From an uncultured Verrucomicrobiales bacterium (lineage in GTDB: Bacteria > Verrucomicrobiota > Verrucomicrobiia > Verrucomicrobiales > DEV007): a stretch of 33,279 bases of DNA. The position numbers were made by a program, and so were the translations under genes. Below the pieces are notes generated by a model. The model was given only the letters and a program-made list of their open reading frames with translations. It did no database searches and had not been told where the DNA came from. Shown one piece after another: positions 21,955 through 29,779 of this stretch. The number at the start of each line of letters is the position of its first letter. The stretch's first letter is position 1. The stretch spans positions 1 to 33,279 of the forward strand of contig CAJXQE010000036.1 of the NCBI GenBank assembly GCA_913058215.1, given 5' to 3'.

Positions 21955-22425
21955 TTAAGGAGCAACAGCAGCTGGAGCGGCAATGCCTTCCTGACCACCT
22001 GTATAAAGGAGCATCTTGGAAGTAGTGTCGTAGCTAAGGTACTTAGCTGCACCAGTAGCGGTGTCTTTCGCTTCAGTAGCGTCGATTCCGGGAACACCGA
22101 AGTAAGTTCCGTTGAATGGACCGGTTGATTCGATTGTTTTACCAGCTTTGATGGCGTCAATGATGGTATCAACATCTGAATCTGCGTCACCGGCGTCGTT
22201 GCTTCCGTCTGCGAAACCGAAATCCCATCCAGCTGCTTGAGCAGAAGAGTAGATGGAAGCCAGGTTTTGAGCATTACGGCGTTGTTTTGCGTCTTTAGCA
22301 GAGTCGTTGATACGACCGATGTTTGGGACGGCGATTGCTGCAATAATTCCGATAACGGCGATTACGACGAGCATTTCAACAAGACTGAAACCAGCTTGGA
22401 CTGCGTTGTTTTTACTTACTTTCAT
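21955..22425 (-). CDS. Probable major type IV pilin / pseudopilin
   Basis: A 156-residue pre-pilin: leader MKVSKNNAVQAG then FSLVEMLVVIAVIGIIAAIA (Gly -1, Glu +5). It is followed by VPNIGRINDSAKDAKQRRNAQNLASIYSSAQAAGWDF, a helix extension shared with its paralogue at 22981-23406. The C-terminus is a small Gly/Asp/Thr/Ala-rich domain ending in AAPAAVAP. It has its own promoter, a structured leader and a hairpin behind the gene, as expected for the most abundant subunit. That ranking is inference from the regulatory signals, not from the protein itself. Confidence 0.88.
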   Translation of the reverse strand: MKVSKNNAVQAGFSLVEMLVVIAVIGIIAAIAVPNIGRINDSAKDAKQRRNAQNLASIYSSAQAAGWDFGFADGSNDAGDADSDVDTIIDAIKAGKTIESTGPFNGTYFGVPGIDATEAKDTATGAAKYLSYDTTSKMLLYTGGQEGIAAPAAVAP

Positions 22426-22463
22426 ATTAGTCAGTTAGTGTGTTTTTTTTATTTGCTTAGTTG

Positions 22464-22500
22464 TGAGAGGCCGATCCTCATTCACGAGGACCAACTCTCA
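22464..22500 (-). promoter_or_regulatory. 5'-terminal stem-loop in the major pilin mRNA leader
   Basis: On the minus strand TGAGAG (22500-22495) pairs with CTCTCA (22469-22464), and inside it TCCTC pairs with GAGGA around a GTGAAT loop. The predicted transcription start (about 22499-22500) falls exactly at the base of the outer stem. The mRNA would therefore begin with a stem, like the stabilising 5' hairpin of E. coli ompA (established example; application here is inference). Confidence 0.5.
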
Positions 22501-22505
22501 TTGGT

Positions 22506-22534
22506 AGCATAAACAATAATTACCATAATTACAA
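22506..22534 (-). promoter_or_regulatory. Candidate sigma70 promoter of the major pilin unit
   Basis: On the minus strand: TTGTAA (22534-22529), 17-bp AT-rich spacer, TATGCT (22511-22506). It lies 80 bp upstream of the pilin ATG in the only large gap of the pilus cluster. Confidence 0.5.
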
Positions 22535-22834
22535 GTAGATTGTATAAATATTTAATATTTAGATGGGTGTCTCATTCCTGTTGTAGGCGGGCGAAGACCC
22601 CGCGCATTGAGGTTTTTGGTGAGCGAAGTGAGATGCTGACAATACGTCGATCCCTGATTGTCCATGGCTATTGACTGCTACAACTCCCTTTTTATAAGGG
22701 TTTTGATACTATCAAGTGCGATTCATCCTCCATGGCAGATTCTCCATTCAAATGCTGGATGAAGAGTGTCCATCTAAAGAAAAGAACCGCCGATTTGGTC
22801 CTATTCCGTCTTTTTAAGTATCAAAGTAATTATT
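22535..22834. other. Non-coding gap inside the pilus cluster
   Basis: No convincing gene in about 300 bp. The longest minus-strand reading frame with an ATG here is 37 codons (ending near 22553) and has no recognisable features. The left part, up to about 22560, is AT-rich promoter DNA; positions 22580-22640 are GC-rich; a 5-bp hairpin CCCTT/AAGGG followed by TTTT lies near 22687-22705 on the plus strand. The region separates two transcription units. Confidence 0.6.
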
Positions 22835-22853
22835 AAAAAACCGATCTAATCGG
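22835..22853 (-). terminator. Probable terminator of the upstream pilus transcription unit
   Basis: On the minus strand CCGAT (22853-22849) pairs with ATCGG (22845-22841) around a 3-nt loop and is followed by six T (22840-22835) and AATAATT. The stem is short, so strength is moderate. It lies 128 bp after the stop codon of the pilin at 22981-23406. Confidence 0.5.
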
Positions 22854-22980
22854 AAATTACGGAAAATGACATCAATCGGAAGGAGTTGTGTTCGAAGGAT
22901 TGGAACGTGCAGAGACGGTTCGCCTCGGGTTTTCCTCTCTCTATTCGACTTGGCTGGAGCTTTCCAAACAGGCAGGAACT

Positions 22981-23406
22981 CTATTCGTCGAAAATCAGAC
23001 CGCCCAGATCAGCGTCCCAGGCGATGTACTTTGCGGCTCCGACTTTTTCGTCGACCGCCACGGAATTGTTGAGACCGTTGACACCGAAGAAGGTGTCAGC
23101 CATCGGGCCACCGCTTTCAATCGTCGTGCCGGTAATTACGGCCTCAATTATTTCCGGTTCAGAAAGAACTGCGCTTGCGGTGTCTCCATCTTCGTAGGCG
23201 AAGTCATAGCCTGCAGCTTGAGCTGCACTATAGACGGAAAGCAGGTTTTGAGCGTTCCGGCGCTGATTCGCATCCTGAGCGGTTTCCTTAATTCGACTGA
23301 CGGTCGGAATGGCAACGGCTGTGATGACGCCAATTACCGCGATCACCACCAGCATTTCCACGAGACTGAACGCCAACATTCTTTTTTTCAGGGGACGATT
23401 AGTCAT
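22981..23406 (-). CDS. Type IV pilin-like protein, paralogue of the major pilin, Ala at -1
   Basis: A 141-residue pre-pilin from ATG 23406 (a TTG extension to 23436 overlaps the preceding gene's end region). The leader MTNRPLKKRMLA has Ala at -1 before FSLVEMLVVIAVIGVITAVA. The following region (QRRNAQNLLSVYSAAQAAGYDFAYEDGD) is clearly homologous to the pilin at 21955-22425, so the pair arose by duplication. It lies 37 bp after the platform gene pilC, in the same unit, ahead of a terminator-like hairpin. Confidence 0.88.
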   Translation of the reverse strand: MTNRPLKKRMLAFSLVEMLVVIAVIGVITAVAIPTVSRIKETAQDANQRRNAQNLLSVYSAAQAAGYDFAYEDGDTASAVLSEPEIIEAVITGTTIESGGPMADTFFGVNGLNNSVAVDEKVGAAKYIAWDADLGGLIFDE

Positions 23407-23443
23407 AAGGGGGAGATTGAAGTCAAAGGGAATCAAATTGATT

Positions 23444-24667
23444 CTACTTCTTCAGCAGAGCATCACCGAGGCTGAAGACTGGTGCGTAAATCGCATAGAC
23501 CAGCATGCCTACCATGGAGCCCAGTAGAACAATCGTTACAGGTTCGATGATCTTATCGATTTGATTCGCCGCGGTGTCGAGTTCATCCTCGTAGTCCTCT
23601 GCAATTTCATTCAGCAATTCTGTCCCGGAACCTGTTTCCGCAGCCACTTCCATAAGGCCGCAGATAAGGCGCCCATCATTGCCGAGCCAATGCGATTCGA
23701 TGAGAAAGGCATCGGGTAGGGTCAATCCTGCAAGGATGTGGTTTTTGATATTGGTGAAAAAGATTTTGTAGTGGTGATGCCAGGTTGTATCCGAGGTAAT
23801 TTCCAAGGCTACGGTTAGGCGCACATTCGCTTCAATAAGAAGAGACAGGGTTCGAAAGCTGACTGCAGCAGCTGACTTCCTGACAATTCCGGAGACCACC
23901 GGCAATTTCAGGAATAAGGTTTGAACAGCCGGTATCATCGAAATTTTCCCCCAATTCTTAAAGAACAGGTAGATTAAAACAGCTGGAATAGCGGCGACCC
24001 AGGGCTGCTTCATCATCAAATCGGAAATATTCATCATTGCCGTCGTGGCAAAAGGAAGTTCCGATCCCAATTGGGTATACAGTTTCGACATCGCTGGAAC
24101 CAGCGTGAAACTCATCGTTATGATCACGCCAATACCCAGACAAACGACAATACAGGGGTAGATCATTCCCGCCTTCAGCTTTTTCAGGATTCGAGACGTT
24201 TTCTTCTGGCTGTTTCCCACCCGGCGGAAAATTTCAGGAAGTCGCCCGGATTCCTCACCCGCACGAATCAGAGCAATCACATCAGAAGGAAAGAGGTCGA
24301 CTTTTTTTGCCATGGCATCGCTCATCTTCTCGCCCTTGGCGAGGTCATCAGCGATATCGGCAATCATTCCGCGAAATTTCGGACTTTTCACCCGGTTCGC
24401 CTGAAGTTGAAAACTCTTGATGATAGGAATGTTTCGTTCAAAACATTTGGCGAGGCCGTTAAAAAAGGCGACGCGATCATCCATGTTTTGCCCCTTTGAT
24501 GTCAGGCGTTGAATCGTTTCATCCAGTCCGGTAACATCCGAAATCTCGGCTGTTTCCACAGGAGTTTTCCCTGCACCGACGAGTGCTTTGTCATTCGTTC
24601 CAGTGTCGACGATCTGGACTGACTTCTGGCCGGTGTGAATATTTGTAAGTGATACTTTTTTAAGCAT
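23444..24667 (-). CDS. pilC: Type IV pilus inner-membrane platform protein (PilC/GspF)
   Basis: A 407-residue protein with the duplicated T2SSF domain. The first copy (about 63-185) has AFFNGLAKCFERNIPIIKSF...LAKGEKMSDAM...ALIRAGEESGRLPEIF. The second (about 265-390) has FRTLSLLIEANVRLTVALEI...ILAGLTLPDAF...LMEVAAETGSGTELLNEIAEDYEDEL. Membrane helices lie at about 165-190, 225-240 and 375-398. PilC/GspF couples the ATPases to the growing pilus. The first 60 residues are a Thr-rich extension without a match. ATG 24667 is a clear start. Confidence 0.95.
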   Translation of the reverse strand: MLKKVSLTNIHTGQKSVQIVDTGTNDKALVGAGKTPVETAEISDVTGLDETIQRLTSKGQNMDDRVAFFNGLAKCFERNIPIIKSFQLQANRVKSPKFRGMIADIADDLAKGEKMSDAMAKKVDLFPSDVIALIRAGEESGRLPEIFRRVGNSQKKTSRILKKLKAGMIYPCIVVCLGIGVIITMSFTLVPAMSKLYTQLGSELPFATTAMMNISDLMMKQPWVAAIPAVLIYLFFKNWGKISMIPAVQTLFLKLPVVSGIVRKSAAAVSFRTLSLLIEANVRLTVALEITSDTTWHHHYKIFFTNIKNHILAGLTLPDAFLIESHWLGNDGRLICGLMEVAAETGSGTELLNEIAEDYEDELDTAANQIDKIIEPVTIVLLGSMVGMLVYAIYAPVFSLGDALLKK

Positions 24668-24708
24668 GGCTTCTGGGTGTGTAAAATAAGTTGGGGGAAT
24701 GAAAGTGT

Positions 24709-25158
24709 CTACGGGGCGACACTGAAAGTGCTGGGACCGCGGATCATTCGGATGGTGTGACGGCGTCTGGCGGATTTGACTCCGCCGGTATATTCGTCGC
24801 GGGTGTCAAGATTGTTCGTGACTGCATCGTTGGGAGCATAGACGATACGGGCCTGGGTCATGGCCACTCCTGATGGCGTTCTTTCAGAGAAAATCATCCT
24901 CTTCACAACGCGGTCTTCGGGTAGAATGCCTTCGATGTCTGCGGTATCAAATCCGAGGTAGAAGAGTGCGGCGGTGTTTTCGAGGTAGTTGCCGGCACGT
25001 GATGATCTCTCGTTTATTTCCTCCTGCGTAACCAGGGACAGTGAGAGTGAAGCCGCCGCACCGATTCCCACCATGAGAATCGCGCTGGCAACCAGTGCTT
25101 CAATCAGTGTGTATCCTGCGGATGAATTCCGGCGCTTTCTGTTTCTTACTGAGATCAT
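24709..25158 (-). CDS. Minor pseudopilin, GspI/PilV type
   Basis: A 149-residue pre-pilin. The leader is basic (MISVRNRKRRNSSAG, Gly at -1), followed by YTLIEALVASAILMVGIGAA with Glu at +5. The EALVA.AIL signature is typical of GspI/PilV minor pilins, which help form the priming tip complex. It sits between the PilX-like and pilC genes; the stop of the PilX-like gene is 6 bp away on the other side. Confidence 0.88.
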   Translation of the reverse strand: MISVRNRKRRNSSAGYTLIEALVASAILMVGIGAAASLSLSLVTQEEINERSSRAGNYLENTAALFYLGFDTADIEGILPEDRVVKRMIFSERTPSGVAMTQARIVYAPNDAVTNNLDTRDEYTGGVKSARRRHTIRMIRGPSTFSVAP

Positions 25159-25164
25159 AGGAGC

Positions 25165-26865
25165 TTACTGTTTGAAAGATTCAATCCAGGCGTTTCGACT
25201 GAGGAGTTTTTCAATGTTTTCGAAATCGTCGTCTTCCTCCAGGTTCAGACTTCCGCTGGCTACGCGCACGCTATGGTTGGATCTAATGCCACCAACGATC
25301 GTGCTACTTGAAATGAACGAAGTGTCGAAATCAGCTGAGATGCCTTCAAACTCGCCGACCATTCGCCAGTCAGTGAAAGGCGAATCACCTGTCATTCGGA
25401 AAAGTGTATGGTTTGTGGAAGGGGAGATGGCGTTGCCTGCTTCATCTGTTAGACCCGAGTTGTCTAATACTCCCTTATTGGAAATCGCCAGCACAGTTTG
25501 CCGGCGATTAAAGTTGGTCATGACTACTTCACGGAGCAAAACATTGTCGGAATTTGATATAGCAAAAACCCTGGGAGCCAAATCTTCAAAGGCATCAGCG
25601 GTAAGCTCATCCGGTTGCCCCCGGAGTTCCAGTGAGGTAACCTCATTCAGGAGCACATGTGAAAGACCGGGAGCACTCAAGTCGATGACGGTCCGCCCGG
25701 AACCGTCGGAGATCAGGACGGTATTACAATTCTCGTGGATGATTGCTTTACCATCCGGGGATATCGAATTGTAATCTGCATCTACGATTGTTGATAAAAC
25801 ATCGTCCGGAAGCGGGTAATTGTAGCTCAGGACCTCCAGCATGTGTTCCTCGAGCAGGGGGGTGGCGCGTTCGAGTGCCGCAGTCATTACCCGCGAAGAA
25901 AGGGGAGAGTTAGCAACAAGTTGAGCTCTAATTACCGCGCTGGTGATTGTATCATCCAGAATGGCAAGGACTAAAAGGTCGTCGCTCCCCCCGTCCGAAA
26001 TTGTATCAATTCCGTCTCCGTCGGCAAAATTAATAACTCCACTCAGACTGACATATCCTCCCGTAGCAACAACCTTCTGGAAGTAGGCATTGTGTGCATT
26101 CTGAGTCGAATCAACCACATCGGATTTTCCTTCATATGTCTGGTTTGCCGCCGTCTGTTTACGAAAAGGAAAATTCGAAGGAAGAATGGTGACATCTGAA
26201 TTGTTAGTGTACGCCAGAGCCGGTTCGGAGATACTACCGACCACGTAATTATCGGCTTTAATGAGTGAGGTGGTGTCCTGATAGTCAGCGTTCCAGAAAA
26301 CGGCCTTGCCCCTGATGCTCAAGTTTCCCTCTACAACTGGATTCTCGGCCATAGGTTCACCGTTGCTGTGAACGGTAAGTAATTCACCTCCAAGGACGGG
26401 GCTGTAGCTCTTCAGCTGAAATTGCCAGGGATGATTAAATTTACCATCATTGAGGGACACGCTTACATCGCTTGTAAAGGACCGGAACGGGCTTGAGCCC
26501 GTTTTGTTGTAGCGAACGCTTGAGCTGTCGATAAAGGGAATCGAAGCGTAGGATTCAATGGTTATCGTTCCCCAGGAGCCCGGAAGGTTGTAGGTTTTTG
26601 TGGTATCTTCGGCGTGGTTTTCCGAAAGGTAGTTTTTGTAGAGAATGTTGTGAGCGTATTCCTTGGCATTCTGGTATCGGACTCTTCGGTTGACGGCTTC
26701 GAATTCCTGCTCGGCCAGATGGCCCCGTGCGTCAAGCAGAGACAGCCATGCGGCAACCCCGAGAGTGCCCAGTCCGGCCAGGACCATACAGATTACGAGA
26801 ATCGATCCTTTCTCTGTGGAGAATGGGGACTTCTTCGCTGGGTAAGAGTTGAGGTTCATTTGCAT
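25165..26865 (-). CDS. Large PilX/GspK-position pilus protein with single N-terminal helix
   Basis: About 566 residues from ATG 26865 (ATG 26859 also possible); the frame extends upstream to 27057 but this overlaps the GspJ-like gene. The N-terminus MQMNLNSYPAKKSPFSTEKG precedes a hydrophobic helix SILVICMVLAGLGTLGVAAW, as in PilX/GspK proteins, which lack the strict FTLIE signal. The rest is about 500 residues rich in Ser, Thr, Asn and Asp with short beta-like segments (ISGVINFADGDGID, TVLISDGSGRTVIDLSAPGLS, SLELRG), possibly a beta-solenoid, but no domain is recognised. It follows GspJ and precedes GspI-like genes, the place of a tip-complex subunit. It is unusually large for this position. 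Confidence 0.75.
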   Translation of the reverse strand: MQMNLNSYPAKKSPFSTEKGSILVICMVLAGLGTLGVAAWLSLLDARGHLAEQEFEAVNRRVRYQNAKEYAHNILYKNYLSENHAEDTTKTYNLPGSWGTITIESYASIPFIDSSSVRYNKTGSSPFRSFTSDVSVSLNDGKFNHPWQFQLKSYSPVLGGELLTVHSNGEPMAENPVVEGNLSIRGKAVFWNADYQDTTSLIKADNYVVGSISEPALAYTNNSDVTILPSNFPFRKQTAANQTYEGKSDVVDSTQNAHNAYFQKVVATGGYVSLSGVINFADGDGIDTISDGGSDDLLVLAILDDTITSAVIRAQLVANSPLSSRVMTAALERATPLLEEHMLEVLSYNYPLPDDVLSTIVDADYNSISPDGKAIIHENCNTVLISDGSGRTVIDLSAPGLSHVLLNEVTSLELRGQPDELTADAFEDLAPRVFAISNSDNVLLREVVMTNFNRRQTVLAISNKGVLDNSGLTDEAGNAISPSTNHTLFRMTGDSPFTDWRMVGEFEGISADFDTSFISSSTIVGGIRSNHSVRVASGSLNLEEDDDFENIEKLLSRNAWIESFKQ

Positions 26866-26912
26866 GTGGATTTCGTTGCCCGGTGGGAGAATCAGAGTCG
26901 AGTGGTCAAAGG

Positions 26913-27857
26913 TCAAATTGACGGAAACATGGGAATCACGGTGAGCATGGATGTATTCTCGGACAGGTGCCCGTAAGCATTCCGGGCAGTATCGGATGGA
27001 TAGGTCGTTCCCCAGGCTGGATTGCGTTGCGGGTTGATTGACGGGTCCGGAAGCCATAGAAAGTAGAATGGACTTTCGGGGGCGATTTTGAAGCGGTCGA
27101 TGCTTTCCCCTTCCGTAGTGGCAAGTCGAGATTCGCTCTCAAATGCGACAAAGCTGGGAAGCAGTGATGGGCCGTCACCGGAATGATGAAAAATATCGTA
27201 GTAGTTGGTAAGTGTCCCGTTTTTGTATCTACGCACCGAAATGTAGTCACCTGCAATATTTGTAGGGGTAACGAAATCAATCTCGTAGACCGCATGGACA
27301 CGAATAAAAGAGGGGGACGATTCCGGGGCCAACAGGAAGATGGTCGTATTGGGCTTGTTGGGATCCGGAACATTTCGAATCGAAGTGTCGAAGATTGCTG
27401 CTGAGGTGGGCTCCACGTCTGCAAGGAATCTACGGAATGCTTCCGGCGAGTCGAGTTGTGGGTGGCTGAGCGTGCTTCCGTCGTCTCCGGGCAGGTAGCG
27501 AAGGAACTCAGGGCGAATTGAATTGTCGATACTGCGTGGCAGGCAGAAGACTGCGGAGGAACGGTCAACGTCGTCGAGAAGAGTGGTTCTCAAGTCCTTT
27601 GCGAAGAGAAGCCTGCCATAATTCGGTGCCGAATAAACTCTGAGCGAGTCTCCCGACTGCCCGTAGAAATTCAGCTTTTTCGATTCACCGATCGTTACTT
27701 CAATCAGCGAGGTGAGTCGCTTCGAGTTGACGGTGATTGCCTGAAGAACCAGGGCGGCCGCCCCAAGGAAGATGGCGGAAAGTGAAATCGCCACAAGCAT
27801 CTCGACAAATGTCCAGGCCTGAGGTTTTCTCTTCTCGATGGGGAAAGCGTTGTTCAT
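26913..27857 (-). CDS. Minor pseudopilin, GspJ/PilW type
   Basis: A 314-residue pre-pilin from ATG 27857. The leader MNNAFPIEKRKPQA is followed by WTFVEMLVAISLSAIFLGAAALV; Ala is at -1, Trp at +1 and Glu at +5. It is larger than usual GspJ proteins (about 200) but shows the PilW-like pattern of a helix stalk followed by a long mixed domain (VYSAPNYGRLLFAKDLRTT). It shares the unit with PilX- and GspI-like genes, together forming the likely minor-pilin priming set. Confidence 0.85.
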   Translation of the reverse strand: MNNAFPIEKRKPQAWTFVEMLVAISLSAIFLGAAALVLQAITVNSKRLTSLIEVTIGESKKLNFYGQSGDSLRVYSAPNYGRLLFAKDLRTTLLDDVDRSSAVFCLPRSIDNSIRPEFLRYLPGDDGSTLSHPQLDSPEAFRRFLADVEPTSAAIFDTSIRNVPDPNKPNTTIFLLAPESSPSFIRVHAVYEIDFVTPTNIAGDYISVRRYKNGTLTNYYDIFHHSGDGPSLLPSFVAFESESRLATTEGESIDRFKIAPESPFYFLWLPDPSINPQRNPAWGTTYPSDTARNAYGHLSENTSMLTVIPMFPSI

Positions 27858-27892
27858 TGCAAAGTGAATGTAGGGGGGGCTGGGAAACGTCT

Positions 27893-28567
27893 CTATTGAC
27901 CTGCTTCAATCGCTTCGCGGGGAATGTCTCTAAGAGTGTTGTTTGCCCGGAGAGTGGCCGCTTCTTTTTTGCGCTCCTGACCGAGTCTCATCACTCCCAT
28001 TACTGTCGACGGACTCGGATTCCCTGATGTATCAAGGATGACGGGTTGGCCCGGAAGACCGTATTGAATCGTTGGGGTGAGATCGAATGTGAGCTGCAAG
28101 GTCTTTCCCGTAAGAACACCCGACTCCGTATCGACCCAGGAGAGAGTCAATGCTTCCTCAGTGATCTCCGTGACTTTCAGAGCATCATTCTGGACCGGGA
28201 TGAGTTTGGGAAGGAACATTCCTTCTTCAAGGTTCATGTCCCCCAGAAGAATCCGAAGCCCATTGGTGCCTCTGCTGGAACCTCCGACACGCAATTGTGT
28301 TAGAATTTCCCGAAGCTTGGACTCCTCAGAATCAGTATCTGTTTCCGTGAACTCTTCATCTTTTGCTGAACGTTTCTCGAAGGGGTTTCGCTCGTTTTCT
28401 TTGAGCCTTAATGGACGTTTATCGGCTGGCTTCATCTCGATGTCGATGTTGTAACTCGGCTGAGATGAGCCGTTAGTTGCCGGATTGGCCGGAGTTTGGG
28501 CTGATCCGGATGTGTGAATTCCTACGAGAATGAGAATGACAGAAAGGGTATAGATCTTTATATTCAT
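27893..28567 (-). CDS. Exported protein in PilP position of the pilus operon
   Basis: A 224-residue protein with a signal peptide (MNIKIYTLSVILILVG..., cleavage near residue 24, SAQ/TPA). There is no lipobox. The mature part starts with a polar linker, then RLKENERNPFEKR, where NPF resembles the (R/N)(D/N)PF motif before the globular part of PilP/GspC-type proteins. A helix ESKLREILTQLRVGGSS and a beta domain follow (GLRILLGDMNLEEGMFL...LTLSWVDTESGVL). It directly follows PilO-like in the order M-N-O-P. In that case it would bridge the inner-membrane complex to a secretin encoded elsewhere. Sequence alone would not identify it. Confidence 0.55.
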   Translation of the reverse strand: MNIKIYTLSVILILVGIHTSGSAQTPANPATNGSSQPSYNIDIEMKPADKRPLRLKENERNPFEKRSAKDEEFTETDTDSEESKLREILTQLRVGGSSRGTNGLRILLGDMNLEEGMFLPKLIPVQNDALKVTEITEEALTLSWVDTESGVLTGKTLQLTFDLTPTIQYGLPGQPVILDTSGNPSPSTVMGVMRLGQERKKEAATLRANNTLRDIPREAIEAGQ

Positions 28568-28589
28568 GGCGATAACAAGGTGATGTAGA

Positions 28590-29144
28590 TCAGTTAGCAG
28601 CTACTTTTTCGGGATCAAAAATGGGAACCTGGATTGAGACTTCCAAGTGGATGTCATTGCCGCGATCTCCACGAGTCAGAAGGCATTTGGAGATCCGGCA
28701 GCTGGGAAGCGATTCCTCGACTTGCCCGAGCCAGTTCATTGTTTTCGAGTAGTCGTCTTCAACGACCAGGTCTGCCACGAGTGCCCTTGTGATCACAGAA
28801 TCCTTACTCACGCTTTGTGTCTCGAGCTTCTGGGAAAGGAGAAATACGTTTCCGTCCCGAATCACTTCAGTGATTCGGCGTTCCCCTTCCTGAGGGTTTT
28901 TGAATGCTTCGAAGTGGGGAAGCCATTCCTGATAGATACCGCGAAGTTCAGCAGTTTTGGCATCCACGGACTTCAGTTTGATCTCTGCAACTTGTGCTTG
29001 TTGTTCTGCTGCTTCTGCTTGAGTGCGGGTTGCATCAGCAGTCTGGCGGGCTTTGGCAGATTTTTCCCTGAGGACATTAACACCGTAGCCCATGGCGGCG
29101 ATGATAACGACCAGCATAAAGCAGGCGATTTTGTGATTGTTCAT
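28590..29144 (-). CDS. pilO: PilO-like inner-membrane alignment protein
   Basis: A 184-residue protein: short cytoplasmic tail, one membrane helix (IACFMLVVIIAAMGYGVNVL), a heptad-rich coiled coil (about 25-70, AEAAEQQAQVAEIKLKSV), then a small alpha/beta domain (DYSKTMNWLGQVEESLPSCRIS...LEVSIQVPIF) as in PilO/GspM. PilN and PilO form a dimer around the pilus base. The neighbouring PilN-like gene ends 55 bp upstream. Confidence 0.78.
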   Translation of the reverse strand: MNNHKIACFMLVVIIAAMGYGVNVLREKSAKARQTADATRTQAEAAEQQAQVAEIKLKSVDAKTAELRGIYQEWLPHFEAFKNPQEGERRITEVIRDGNVFLLSQKLETQSVSKDSVITRALVADLVVEDDYSKTMNWLGQVEESLPSCRISKCLLTRGDRGNDIHLEVSIQVPIFDPEKVAAN

Positions 29145-29151
29145 ACGTTGG

Positions 29152-29225
29152 ATAGATAAGGGTTGATAGAAATCATCCGGGGCATCGGAGCCCTGAATTC
29201 TATCTGTTGCTATAGATAAGGGTTG
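29152..29225. repeat. Pair of 14-bp direct repeats, 60 bp apart
   Basis: ATAGATAAGGGTTG occurs at 29152-29165 and again at 29212-29225. On the minus strand one copy is inside the last codons of the pilN-like gene (encoding TLIY) and the other lies just upstream of the pilO-like start. It looks like a small local duplication. Confidence 0.75.
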
Positions 29226-29742
29226 CCTGGAAATCTGTTAGGTTTCGGCCTTTGACCTGTTGTGCAGAATAGGTTTGGTAGTTCAGAGCAAAGATTGAAT
29301 TGAGGGTGGTTTCAATTTGCTGGCTTCCCCCGCCGTTGATCTTCAGTTGCATGAAAGTATGAGCGGGTATTTCCGGGTTTCGTTTTAACTGCAGCTCCGA
29401 AATGGTGGAGTCCTTCGCCATGCTTCTTCCAATCGCCGCAGTGACGGGTTGGAGGGGGCGTGCTCCTTCGAGCCACTGAGCGAGACCCTCAGCATTCTTG
29501 ACGACATTGATGATGTCCCCCTCTTTCTGGGTATGTTTGGCTTTTTCGGCTTCTGCCTGTGAAAGCCTTTGTTTCAGCTGTCTGTTCGAGGACTCATAGC
29601 TTTTGAAGCTTAGGTAGAAGAACAGAGTCAGGAGTACAGCGAGTATAGATCCTGCATAAAATGCGAACGGAACCAGTTTTAACGCAATGGGCAAGCCACT
29701 GGACACGTTCTGGCGATCTTCTTTAAGGTCGTGAATAATCAT
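29200..29742 (-). CDS. pilN: PilN-like inner-membrane assembly protein
   Basis: A 180-residue protein with about 22 cytoplasmic residues (MIIHDLKEDRQNVSSG), a membrane helix (FAFYAGSILAVLLTLFFYL), a coiled coil (QLKQRLSQAEAEKAKHTQ) and a ferredoxin-like domain (PVTAAIGRSMAKDSTISELQL). This is the PilN/GspL-C layout. The PilN N-terminus normally binds PilM, whose candidate gene ends 38 bp upstream. Confidence 0.78.
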   Translation of the reverse strand: MIIHDLKEDRQNVSSGLPIALKLVPFAFYAGSILAVLLTLFFYLSFKSYESSNRQLKQRLSQAEAEKAKHTQKEGDIINVVKNAEGLAQWLEGARPLQPVTAAIGRSMAKDSTISELQLKRNPEIPAHTFMQLKINGGGSQQIETTLNSIFALNYQTYSAQQVKGRNLTDFQATLIYSNR

Positions 29743-29779
29743 GATGTAGATTGGGGTAAAATGTCTTTAGTTCACTTTT

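Noticed and set aside
22580-22720. GC-rich patch in the pilus gap as a decayed insertion sequence or missing pilin gene
   Set aside because: No inverted ends, target-site repeat, transposase-like residues or pilin stalk remnants could be found in either strand; the longest frame is 37 codons.
22888-23475. 195-residue plus-strand frame antisense to a pilin gene
   Set aside because: The minus strand encodes a clear prepilin here; the plus frame uses a TTG/GTG-like start and has no recognisable feature.
18125-24667. Type II secretion system as the primary interpretation
   Set aside because: PilB and PilC are shared with type II secretion, but PilT and PilM/N/O-like genes in the same unit favour a type IV pilus. 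A phylogeny could still change this.
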